Positions 22,268 through 29,051 of a DNA stretch of 29,051 nucleotides are shown piece after piece. Below the pieces are notes generated by a model that was given only the letters and a program-made list of their open reading frames with translations, was not told the DNA's origin and did not search any database. The translations under genes and the position numbers were made by a program. Numbering within the stretch: position 1 is the stretch's first letter; the number at the start of each line of letters is the position of its first letter. Source of the stretch: an uncultured Lachnospiraceae bacterium (GTDB lineage Bacteria > Bacillota > Clostridia > Lachnospirales > Lachnospiraceae); assembly GCA_910578085.1 (NCBI GenBank), contig CAJTPM010000040.1, positions 1-29,051 on the forward strand, in the 5' to 3' direction.

Positions 22268-24318
22268 GAGATTGCTCCTTCCTGTATCATGGCATCCAGT
22301 GTATTCTTCACAATAGAGATAGCCTCCATCAGGGACACATCCTCCATCTGACACCCGGCCATGTTCATATGTCCGCCTCCACCCAACCGCTCCATGATAA
22401 TCTGTACATTTACTTCATCTATTGATCTTGCACTGACATAGACCTGATTCTGATAATCTGTCAGAACAAAACTGGCCTTTACCCCCTTAATATTCAACAG
22501 TTCATTAGCTGCCTGAGCTCCTACCACGGTAGGGCTGTGCAGATCTTCGCTGGTGCAGACAGAGATAGCATAAGTATTTCGATATATCTCCGCCTGACTG
22601 ACCGTATCTGCCCTCGCCTTATACTCGTTTGCATCTTCCCTGAACAGCTTTCTCACTCTCGTCACATCCGCGCCATTCCTGCGCAGGAACGCCGCTGCCT
22701 CAAAGGTCCGCACACCTGTCTTTGTCATAAAATTATTTGTATCGATCATAATACCGGAATACATACAGTCGGCCTCATCCGACTTTATCCGGATATTATC
22801 ACCAATATACTGCAGAATCTCCGATACCATTTCACAGGCCGAAGATGCATAAGCCTCCACATAAGACAAGGTCGCATTTTCGATCGTCTCCGAGCCGCGC
22901 CTGTGATGGTCCAGGACCACAATCGATTTACAGGACTTTAACAGTTCCGGACATTCCGTAATACTGGGCTTGTCCACATCCACTACCACCAGCACGGCAT
23001 TACTTCCCGCCAGCTCCAGAGCCGTCGTGCTGTTTACGATCATATCCTCCTCATAATCCGGATTATCCCTAAACAGCTGTACAAAAGGCTGAATAGAGGT
23101 TGTTACATCGTTGATGACGATATGTGCCTTTTTTTCCAATGTCACCGCAATCCTGTAAATTCCTACCGCAGAACCGAAACTGTCGATATCTGCCATCCGG
23201 TGCCCCATAATGATCACCCGATCTTTCCCGGTAATGATCTCCCGCAGCGCCTGTGCCTTTACCCGGGCTTTCACTCTCGTATTCTTCTCCACCTGCTGAC
23301 TCTTTCCGCCATAGTATGTTACATTTTCCGGTGTCTTTACGACAGCCTGGTCACCCCCGCGCCCAAGCGCCAGATCAATGGAATTTCTTGCAAACTCATA
23401 ATTCTGAGCATATGTCAATCCATCTAACCCCATGCCAATGCTTAACGTCACAGCCATCTCATTGCCAATATTGACTGTTTTCACATCTTCTAACAAGTCA
23501 AACCTGTCCTCTTTAAGCTTCTCAACTGCTTTTTTGCGCATGATAATCAGATATTTATCTTTTTCCAGTTTCTTAGAAATCCCATCCAGTGCGGAAATAT
23601 ATTTATTGACTTTTCTGTCAATCAGCGCGATCAGCAGGGAACGCCTTACTTCTTCCACGCTCTCCAGCGCTTCATCATAGTTATCCAGGTAGATCAGTCC
23701 TACTGCAAGGCTCTGATCATCAATTTCCCGCAGAGCAATCTTTAATGCAGTCTCATCAAAGAGATAGATCGCAATCAGATAACCGTCGTAATCCTCGGCC
23801 TCAAGAATATCACTATTCATCGCCATTTCTTTCAGCGAGATCTTTCGAGCCTTCACGTGGAAATCCCTGTTTTCAAAATTCACTTCCATCTCTGCCAGAG
23901 TTTCTTCACTTTTCCCCGGCAGCCTGTCCCTAGTCATAGAAGGAAACAACGTTGTAATCGACTTCCTGTAGCCTTTCTCCTTATGTACCAGCTTTTCAAA
24001 TTCCTTGTTGGTCCATATAATCTTTCCCTGATCGTCCAGCAGCGCATGAGGAAGATCCAGATCCCGCAAAAGCTTTCTCTGTATCTGCCCATACTGTGTG
24101 GCAAAACTGATCAGTTCGTTCATAATAACCGGCTTAATATAAAAATATACTGCCGAATAGCCTATAAAATATATAACAATAAACGCCGTCAATAGCAAAC
24201 CGGCCTTTACATCAAATGTGAACACACCGACATCGATCAGTAACATAAGAAATCCCATATAAAGCATAAAATTAAGCTGGAATTTCAGTTTGCCTTTTAA
24301 TTTTATTCTACCCTTCAT
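22264..24318 (-). CDS. gdpP: Cyclic-di-AMP phosphodiesterase GdpP
   Basis: The 684-aa membrane enzyme degrades c-di-AMP and so controls potassium and cell-wall balance. Two transmembrane helices lie at about residues 10-55 (FQLNFMLYMGFLMLLIDVGV and GLLLTAFIVIYFIGYSAVYF). A PAS-like sensor domain follows (HALLDDQGKIIWTNKEFEKL), then a degenerate GGDEF domain without an intact GGDEF motif. The DHH phosphoesterase has GHRMADIDSFGSAVG, VVVDVDKPS and VLDHHRRG, and the DHHA1 domain ends with RLGGGGHMNMAGCQ. The ATG at 24318 follows GAAAGG; the 11 residues upstream in frame are not part of the family. It heads the operon with rplI and dnaB. Confidence 0.96.
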   Translation of the reverse strand: MKGRIKLKGKLKFQLNFMLYMGFLMLLIDVGVFTFDVKAGLLLTAFIVIYFIGYSAVYFYIKPVIMNELISFATQYGQIQRKLLRDLDLPHALLDDQGKIIWTNKEFEKLVHKEKGYRKSITTLFPSMTRDRLPGKSEETLAEMEVNFENRDFHVKARKISLKEMAMNSDILEAEDYDGYLIAIYLFDETALKIALREIDDQSLAVGLIYLDNYDEALESVEEVRRSLLIALIDRKVNKYISALDGISKKLEKDKYLIIMRKKAVEKLKEDRFDLLEDVKTVNIGNEMAVTLSIGMGLDGLTYAQNYEFARNSIDLALGRGGDQAVVKTPENVTYYGGKSQQVEKNTRVKARVKAQALREIITGKDRVIIMGHRMADIDSFGSAVGIYRIAVTLEKKAHIVINDVTTSIQPFVQLFRDNPDYEEDMIVNSTTALELAGSNAVLVVVDVDKPSITECPELLKSCKSIVVLDHHRRGSETIENATLSYVEAYASSACEMVSEILQYIGDNIRIKSDEADCMYSGIMIDTNNFMTKTGVRTFEAAAFLRRNGADVTRVRKLFREDANEYKARADTVSQAEIYRNTYAISVCTSEDLHSPTVVGAQAANELLNIKGVKASFVLTDYQNQVYVSARSIDEVNVQIIMERLGGGGHMNMAGCQMEDVSLMEAISIVKNTLDAMIQEGAIS

Positions 24319-24374
24319 AGCTTGCCTTTCACATGCCCCGCCCAAAATCATACAAATAATATGCCCCGGACACT

Positions 24375-24401
24375 GGTATAATCTTCTTTCAAAATTATAC
24401 C
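24375..24401 (-). promoter_or_regulatory. gdpP promoter embedded in an inverted repeat
   Basis: GGTATAAT (24375-24382) is inverted perfectly as ATTATACC (24394-24401), 11 bases apart. The minus-strand arm reads TGGTATAAT, an extended -10 about 75 bases before gdpP. A repeat this symmetric around the -10 could be an operator, or simply two back-to-back -10 elements. Confidence 0.5.
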
Positions 24402-24533
24402 ATTACTGCCCCAAAGATGCCATCACATTTTATAGGCTGTTTTTGTCTGAAAATACTATATTTTGTGCAAAACACCACTATTTTGTCCAGAAATGCGAAA
24501 AATTTTCAAATTTCCTTACACACCCCTGCGCAT

Positions 24534-24576
24534 AAAAACAGGCCAACTGTTTTGAGGCAGCTGGCCTGTTTTTATT
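24534..24576 (-). terminator. Terminator after rpsR
   Basis: AAAAACAGGCCA (24534-24545) and TGGCCTGTTTTT (24562-24573) form a 12-bp stem with flanking A and T runs, immediately downstream of rpsR. It ends the rpsF-ssb-rpsR operon and separates it from gdpP. Confidence 0.92.
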
Positions 24577-24587
24577 TCATAAGCTTC

Positions 24588-24851
24588 TTAATCCTGCACA
24601 TAAGGCATAAGTGCCAGGTGTCTTGCTCTCTTAATTGCTGTGGTAAGTGCTCTCTGATGCCTTGCGCAGTTTCCGGTAATCCTTCTCGGAAGAATTTTCC
24701 CTCTTTCAGACACATACCTTTTCAGTTTCGCTGTATCTTTATAATCGATCACATTATCTTTTCCACAAAAAACACAAACTTTTTTTCTTCTGCGAATTCC
24801 GCCTCTTCTCTTCATCGGAGAATCAGCCTTGTCTGTCTTATTATATGCCAT
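24588..24851 (-). CDS. rpsR: Ribosomal protein bS18
   Basis: The 87-aa small-subunit protein has the conserved core DYKDTAKLKRYVSERGKILP and RRITGNCARHQRALTTAIKR, with a basic N-terminal patch. It belongs to the C+ form, having cysteines in RKKVCVFCGK and GNC that may bind zinc. An AGGAGG-type site precedes the ATG at 24851. It follows rpsF and ssb as in most bacteria, but here a block of tandem repeats lies in between. Confidence 0.98.
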   Translation of the reverse strand: MAYNKTDKADSPMKRRGGIRRRKKVCVFCGKDNVIDYKDTAKLKRYVSERGKILPRRITGNCARHQRALTTAIKRARHLALMPYVQD

Positions 24852-24883
24852 TTGAATGCCTCCTGTCTAAATATAAATAATAA

Positions 24884-25024
24884 GCAACGCCGTCTCGCTT
24901 CGCGACACGTCTTATGCTGCAACGCCATCTTGCTTCGCGACACGTCTTATGCTGCAACGCTGTCCCGCTTCACGACACGTCTTATGCCTGCAACGCTGTC
25001 CCGCTTTGCGACACGTCTCCTGCT
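24884..25024. repeat. Four tandem 35-bp palindromic repeats between ssb and rpsR
   Basis: Units at 24884-24918, 24919-24953, 24954-24989 and 24990-25024 share the frame GCAACGC...CGACACGTCT and differ by a few substitutions, one unit being 36 bases. On the transcribed strand most units can fold a small hairpin around TCGC-GAA-GCGA. The last unit overlaps the ssb stop codon. There are no spacers, so it is not a CRISPR array. Confidence 0.92.
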
Positions 25025-25472
25025 AGTTAAACGGCAATTCCTCGTCTATTCCATCCGGAATATTCATAAATCCGTCTCCTGCGCCTGACGGTGCAGGTCT
25101 ACTGTTTCCGGCATACCCCCCATCCGATCCGGAATTACTGTTCTTACTCTCGGCGAACTCTTGATCCTCTACAACTACTTCCGTCGTATAGACAGTCTGT
25201 CCATCTTTATTGGTGTAACTTCCCGTCTGAATTCTTCCTGTTACAGCGATTTTTGTTCCTTTTCGCAGGTACTTTTCTGCAAACTCCCCGCTTCTTCCAA
25301 AAGCTACACAACTGATAAAATCTGCAGTCTGTCCGTTATCTCCACCGTTATTACGGCTGAATCTTCGATCTACGGCAAGAGTATATCTTGCAATCGCCAG
25401 AGGGGATTCCCCCTGAGAGTATCTCACTTCGGGATCTCTTGTCAGACGTCCCATAAGTATTACTTTGTTCAT
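25023..25472 (-). CDS. ssb: Single-stranded DNA-binding protein
   Basis: The 149-aa protein protects single-stranded DNA during replication. The OB fold has MNKVILMGRLTRDPEVRYSQ, DFISCVAFGRSGEFAEKYL and RKGTKIAVTGRIQTGSY. A glycine/serine-rich linker leads to an acidic tip ending DGIDEELPFN, matching the DDxLPF-type tail that recruits partner proteins. It lies between rpsF (13 bases upstream) and rpsR. The stop codon sits in the first bases of the tandem repeat array. Confidence 0.97.
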   Translation of the reverse strand: MNKVILMGRLTRDPEVRYSQGESPLAIARYTLAVDRRFSRNNGGDNGQTADFISCVAFGRSGEFAEKYLRKGTKIAVTGRIQTGSYTNKDGQTVYTTEVVVEDQEFAESKNSNSGSDGGYAGNSRPAPSGAGDGFMNIPDGIDEELPFN

Positions 25473-25485
25473 ACGTTCTCCTGTT

Positions 25486-25776
25486 CTATTTCTCGTCCTG
25501 CTTCACGCACAAGTATCTGATCACTCCGTCCATGATACGCATACGGCTTTCAATTTCTGCCGGCGCAGACGTCTCAGCATCAAACTGGATGAAGTAATAG
25601 TAGCCTTCTCTCATCTTCTGGATCTCGTATGCAAGTCTTTTCTTGCCACAGTCATCCACATTTGTGATCTGGCCACCAAATCTCTCGATCAGGGCTTTTA
25701 CTTTTTCTACAACAGCTGCCCTTCCTTCTTCCTCGAGTTTTGCGCTAACAACAACGGCTAATTCATACTTTGTCAT
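25486..25776 (-). CDS. rpsF: Ribosomal protein bS6
   Basis: The 96-aa small-subunit protein, partner of bS18, starts MTKYELAVVVSAKLEEE and has the typical RRLAYEI-like KKRLAYEIQKMREGYYYF strand and a C-terminal MDGVIRYLCVK. AGGAGG lies before the ATG. It is the first gene of the rpsF-ssb-rpsR operon, with a short structured leader and its own promoter upstream. Confidence 0.97.
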   Translation of the reverse strand: MTKYELAVVVSAKLEEEGRAAVVEKVKALIERFGGQITNVDDCGKKRLAYEIQKMREGYYYFIQFDAETSAPAEIESRMRIMDGVIRYLCVKQDEK

Positions 25777-25846
25777 GTTAGTTACCTCCTTTTGGTCTCT
25801 GGCTCCCGCTCATAACGGGAACAAGGAATATATATCACGAACATAT
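25777..25846 (-). promoter_or_regulatory. Structured leader of the rpsF operon, possible S6:S18 site
   Basis: The leader RNA contains an AT-rich hairpin (about 25827-25849) and a second hairpin CCCG-TTATGAG-CGGG just before the ribosome binding site. Many bacteria control this operon by S6:S18 binding to a leader hairpin with a CCG-bearing loop region. The position fits, but I cannot confirm the consensus. Confidence 0.4.
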
Positions 25847-25875
25847 ATTTTAGCACGATTATCTCTGTAAATCAA
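25847..25875 (-). promoter_or_regulatory. Promoter of the rpsF-ssb-rpsR operon
   Basis: On the minus strand TTGATT (25870-25875) is followed after 17 bases by TAAAAT (25847-25852) with a TGC extension. It lies about 70 bases upstream of rpsF. Confidence 0.7.
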
Positions 25876-25940
25876 TACCAAACTCATAAAATCCTTTTCC
25901 GCAATCACAAAAATTGGGCTGCGGTCCAATTATTGAAATT

Positions 25941-26858
25941 CTACCAGTTTCCCTGAGGATACAGTCCGGCTTCCTTCAGTCTCCGGATTGCATGCACCAC
26001 CACAGGCTTATCCTCCTTATAAGTCACCCCATACCAGCGCTCCGCAGACTCTAACACGGTCACCTCCGCCTTTTCTTCCTTCAGCAGCTCATCCACAACA
26101 AACGGCAGAAAATATTCACACTTCAGAGGATTTTCTGTCAGATTCTTCTCTAAAAATTTTGCGAATCTGTCCTGCAGCTCTTCCATCATACTAGCCGTAA
26201 ACCCCCACATATTCATTGACACGATACTGTCTTCCGCAAGACTTATCCAGGTTTCTCCTTCATCCTCCGTATACGCTGGCCCCTCCGGACGTTTCTCAAT
26301 GCGGGTACGCTCTACAATCCCCGTAAGTTTCCCCTTTGGATCAGCGCAGCAGACGCCGCGGGCTACATGCCCATTTTCCGTCAAGGTATTTTTCAGGTAA
26401 TAGCCGACCATAACATACTGATATTTTTCCTCATCCTGATGAGAACTCAAAAAATTATAGACAAGCTGAAAAGCTTCTCTGCCATAATAATCATCCGCAT
26501 TGATCACCGCAAAGGGGCCGTCTACCACCGGCAGGCAGGATAGTACCGCATGCCCTGTGCCCCAGGGTTTTATCCTTCCCTCCGGCACACTGTAGCCATT
26601 CGGCAAATTGTGAAGATCCTGAAAAACATATTCTACCTGCATTTTTTTTGCTACCCGGTTTCCAATGCACTCCTTAAAATCGGCCTCATTTTCTTTTTTT
26701 ATAATAAACACCACTTTTTCAAAACCGGCACGCATCGCATCATATATGGAAAAATCCATAATAATATGCCCGCTGTCATCCACCGGATCTATCTGTTTCA
26801 GTCCGCCATAGCGGCTCCCCATCCCTGCAGCCATAATTACTAATACTGGTTTTTTCAT
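25941..26858 (-). CDS. Sugar-phosphate nucleotidyltransferase family protein
   Basis: The 305-aa protein transfers a nucleotide to a sugar phosphate or related substrate. The signature is at the N-terminus, VLVIMAAGMGSRYGGLKQI, which forms the nucleotide-binding loop; a second motif is FAVINADDYYGREAF, holding the metal-binding Asp pair. The C-terminal half has NMWGFTASMMEEL and a helical tail. There is no hexapeptide-repeat or kinase domain. The exact sugar cannot be told. The ATG at 26858 follows GGGAG; the residues upstream in frame are not family-like. It stands alone between rpsF and the sirtuin gene, same direction as both. Confidence 0.88.
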   Translation of the reverse strand: MKKPVLVIMAAGMGSRYGGLKQIDPVDDSGHIIMDFSIYDAMRAGFEKVVFIIKKENEADFKECIGNRVAKKMQVEYVFQDLHNLPNGYSVPEGRIKPWGTGHAVLSCLPVVDGPFAVINADDYYGREAFQLVYNFLSSHQDEEKYQYVMVGYYLKNTLTENGHVARGVCCADPKGKLTGIVERTRIEKRPEGPAYTEDEGETWISLAEDSIVSMNMWGFTASMMEELQDRFAKFLEKNLTENPLKCEYFLPFVVDELLKEEKAEVTVLESAERWYGVTYKEDKPVVVHAIRRLKEAGLYPQGNW

Positions 26859-26948
26859 TATAATACTCCCTTCATTCCTCTCCCGTTCTCTCAATCTGAT
26901 TTACATTCCACGGCAGGCAGCACAACCCACATAAGCCTGCAAAATATG

Positions 26949-27662
26949 TTATATCAGGGAAAATATCTCACCGATACTCCCCTGTACAATAAGATCCGCC
27001 ATACCGTCTTTTGGCATCGGCGTTTTATTGACAAGTACAAGCCTGCTCCCCCGATAATAATCTATAAGCCCTGCCGCTGGATAGACTGCCAGAGAAGTCC
27101 CTCCAATGATCAGCACATCGGCTTCCTCAATATGGCGCACCGCAGTGCTCAATGTTCTGTTGTCAAGACCTTCCTCATAGAGCACCACATCCGGTTTTAT
27201 TATCCCACCACAGGAACATTTCGGGATACCTTTCGAGTTTTTGACTGTCTCCACATCATAGAATTTTCCGCAGTTTTCGCAGTAATTACGCAAAACGCTT
27301 CCATGCAGTTCCAGTACGTTCACACTGCCCGCCTTCTGGTGCAGGCCATCAATATTCTGCGTAATGACCGCTTTCAATTTTCCCTCCGCTTCCCACTGCG
27401 CCAGTTTCTTATGCGCTGCATTGGGTTCCGCATCCAGATACAGCATTTTATCACGATAAAATCTGAAAAATTGCTCCGTTTCTGAGCGAAAAAATGTATG
27501 GCTTAAAATAGTTTCCGGCGGGTAATCATATTTCTGATGATATAATCCATCCGTACTTCTGAAATCAGGAATTCCACTCTCCGTAGAGACACCCGCTCCA
27601 CCGAAAAATACAACATTATCACTCTCACCAATCCACCTTTTTAATGTTTCCCGCTCTGTCAT
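26949..27662 (-). CDS. Sir2-family NAD-dependent protein deacylase
   Basis: The 237-aa sirtuin removes acyl groups from lysines using NAD. Motifs are in order: GAGVSTESGIPDFRS for NAD binding, TQNIDGLHQKAG, the catalytic His in LELHGSV, and a four-cysteine zinc site (CENCGKF and CSCGG). GGTSLAVYPAAGL and LVLVNKTPMP complete the Rossmann fold. The GGAGGG site lies before the ATG at 27662. Deacylases of this type can adjust metabolic enzymes such as acetyl-CoA synthetase, but no partner is visible here. Confidence 0.95.
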   Translation of the reverse strand: MTERETLKRWIGESDNVVFFGGAGVSTESGIPDFRSTDGLYHQKYDYPPETILSHTFFRSETEQFFRFYRDKMLYLDAEPNAAHKKLAQWEAEGKLKAVITQNIDGLHQKAGSVNVLELHGSVLRNYCENCGKFYDVETVKNSKGIPKCSCGGIIKPDVVLYEEGLDNRTLSTAVRHIEEADVLIIGGTSLAVYPAAGLIDYYRGSRLVLVNKTPMPKDGMADLIVQGSIGEIFSLI

Positions 27663-27866
27663 AGCGCCCTCCCGGTATTAAAGTCCTCTTCCTGCCGTCT
27701 CATGTTACTGCCCATCGCCACCTTACTGCTAAAGGCCATTTCAACTCTCAGATACAAGGGAATTATAACATTTTCACCCACACAATTCAACGGAATTTAC
27801 ACAGTTATCTCACTGCGGAAAGCGGCCCTGCCTCATGTTCCGGCTCCATGAGCAATAATGCAGACT

Positions 27867-28557
27867 CTACATCATTGTATCGTCTTTGAGTACTTCCGCC
27901 AGGCTGATTTTTCGTATATTACGCCAGGCAAAGCAGTATGCCAGAACCCGATCTGCCCTTTAATTTCCTCCCACAGAGAGACCTCTTCATCTCTTCACTC
28001 ATTCCTTTCTCTGTAATAACCCGCTTTGCTGCCGCCCTCTGATACACTACGGCACTTTCCACCCCATTGAGTTCCCGAAGCTCTCCCTCCATTCCGGCCA
28101 AATGGGTAAGGAGAGTGAACTTTCTCCTGTGTTTCAGCTGCAGCTCCTCTGCATTTTTAATTGCCTCAAGAGGGATAAGCCTGCTCAATTTTCCAGCTGG
28201 CAGCCATGCAGAAATCCAAATGATCGCCATTGTTATAACAAACGTCAGAACAAGGATCAGCGGGTGATAGCCTGCAGCCGTTCCGTGGCGTCCCGGAATA
28301 TCCTCTTCCAGCAGAATATTTGACAACTCCGTCACCCTCATGCTGCCAGCAATGCCAAGCCCATTCCCTCACAATAGCGAAGGAGTACAAAGGACGGCAG
28401 CTTTCCTCAAAAGACATGTCCTGATTTGCTTTGGCGTAGCCCCAATACTGGAAAAAATGCCAAATTGATGTATCCCTGCATTCATGGAGACCGCAAAAGA
28501 ATTGTGGGTGCCCACAATCAGAGAAACAGCCGCCAACACCGTTATCATAATAAACAT
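27867..28557 (-). pseudogene. Decayed FtsX-type ABC transporter permease
   Basis: The frame from 28557 reads like the inside of an FtsX/MacB-type permease: a transmembrane start (MITVLAAVSLIVGTHNSFAV) and the characteristic HQFGIFSSIGATPKQIRTCL. It then meets an in-frame TGA at 28369-28371. The same frame resumes without shift (GNGLGIAGSM, then GYHPLILVLTFVITMAIIW, AWLPAGKLSRLIPLEAIKN). After GMEGEL the sequence jumps to GVESAVVYQRAAAKRV, implying an internal deletion. The C-terminal end, AWRNIRKISLAEVLKDD, is in a different frame. The N-terminus is missing. A stop, a deletion, a frameshift and a missing start together show a dead gene. No ATP-binding subunit is nearby. Confidence 0.85.
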
Positions 28558-28897
28558 CGAAGTCAGGACTATCGGCTAAGCCGGTAGCCTGCTCTGCCCC
28601 TATAAGGGGCTATTACCTGCTTGCGCCCTCAATTTATTATAGGGATTGTTACGCAGTAGAGATTATTTTGTCCTTGATTTATGCGGCTTTTCGGACGTTG
28701 AAATACCGTGGTAAGGATTTTATATGTCTGCCCTCAAAAATGACGTTCTATTACGTAACAGAAAAGCAGAGAACCGACCACTAATGAAAGTGAAGTGTTC
28801 TCTGCCCTTGCTTGCACTCTGTTTGTCAGCGTTATTGATAAGTTGTTGCGAATACTTCCTTATCAACGCAAACTGAAATCTTTCGAGGTTTGTTGAG
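28558..28897. other. Hairpin-rich block of unknown origin between the pseudogene and tRNA-Cys
   Basis: No gene is supported. Stems seen are GCCCCT-ATA-AGGGGC (28596-28610), GCAGAGAAC (28766-28774) with GTTCTCTGC (28797-28805) and an inner CACT/AGTG, and GCGTT-GATAAG (28829-28842, with a 3-base bulge) with CTTATCAACGC (28859-28869). The 5' part of the permease pseudogene is lost where this block begins, so it may have been inserted and could be a mobile-element fragment or a structured RNA. Confidence 0.5.
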
Positions 28898-28968
28898 AGG
28901 CGTGAGCCGGATTTGAACCGGCGATAACGGTGTTGCAGACCGGGGCCTTACCACTTGGCTATCACGCC
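28898..28968 (-). tRNA. tRNA-Cys (GCA)
   Basis: The minus strand folds into a tRNA of 71 bases: acceptor GGCGTGA paired with TCACGCC, a D-stem GCC/GGC, anticodon loop CTGCAAC with GCA, and T-arm GCCGG-TTCAAAT-CCGGC. Discriminator base U fits cysteine. No 3' CCA is encoded. Confidence 0.95.
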
Positions 28969-28998
28969 ATATATTATTTTCAGAAACTTCCAACCAAC

Positions 28999-29051
28999 TG
29001 ACTCCGACGGGAATCGAACCCGTGTTACCGCCGTGAAAGGGCGATGTCTTA
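28999..29051 (-). tRNA. tRNA-Glu (TTC), 5' part beyond the window
   Basis: The 3' portion of a tRNA is visible. The anticodon loop CTTTCAC carries TTC, the T-arm reads ACGGG-TTCGATT-CCCGT, and the acceptor strand CGGAGTC is followed by discriminator A. The sequence is very close to Firmicute tRNA-Glu. The acceptor 5' strand and part of the D-arm lie outside. It precedes tRNA-Cys in a leftward tRNA cluster. Confidence 0.9.

Noticed and set aside
24884..25024. CRISPR-like array
   Set aside because: The units are directly adjacent without spacers and there are no cas genes in the window.

Overview
The window looks like a chromosome segment of an anaerobic gut Firmicute, most likely Lachnospiraceae (Clostridium cluster XIVa). 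Supporting signs are Gram-positive style AGGAGG ribosome binding sites, a gdpP-rplI-dnaB block next to rpsF-ssb-rpsR, a MecA adaptor, pyruvate formate-lyase fermentation genes, an 8Fe ferredoxin, and DUF5688 and triple large serine recombinase genes typical of conjugative elements in this family. No species call is attempted.

Region 1 (1-8627) is the right end of an integrated mobile element. Leftward cargo genes (an unknown partial gene, a DUF5688 protein and an unknown 383-aa protein) are followed by a small rightward gene and three tightly packed large serine recombinases. The element stops against a chromosomal amidase gene whose C-terminus is missing, so it probably integrated into that gene.

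Region 2 (8628-12960) holds cell-wall genes (truncated amidase, SH3-GH18 glycosidase), a small unknown protein, and a MecA-type Clp adaptor with a clear promoter and terminator.

Region 3 (12982-19647) is the fermentation locus: a DUF1858 redox-disulfide protein, then pflB, two small genes, pflA and a ferredoxin. The PFL is split. The 678-aa core with the Cys-Cys active site ends where the glycyl-radical domain should begin. That domain is a separate 81-aa gene with its own start and ribosome binding site. Between them sits a 71-aa gene that resembles the first part of the radical domain but ends in a cysteine-bearing tail. An IS1634-family element has inserted between the DUF1858 gene and pflB. 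It is flanked by a 211-bp direct repeat that carries the promoters of both neighbours, so both genes plausibly kept their promoter.

Region 4 (19628-26858) is leftward housekeeping: a MerR-like regulator, dnaB, rplI, gdpP, rpsR, ssb and rpsF, then a sugar-nucleotidyltransferase. Four 35-bp palindromic repeats lie between ssb and rpsR.

Region 5 (26949-29051) has a sirtuin, a decayed FtsX-type permease pseudogene, a hairpin-rich block of unknown origin, and tRNA-Cys and (partial) tRNA-Glu genes.

The most notable system is the three-part pyruvate formate-lyase. The best inference is that the oxygen-sensitive glycyl radical is carried on a cheap, replaceable subunit.
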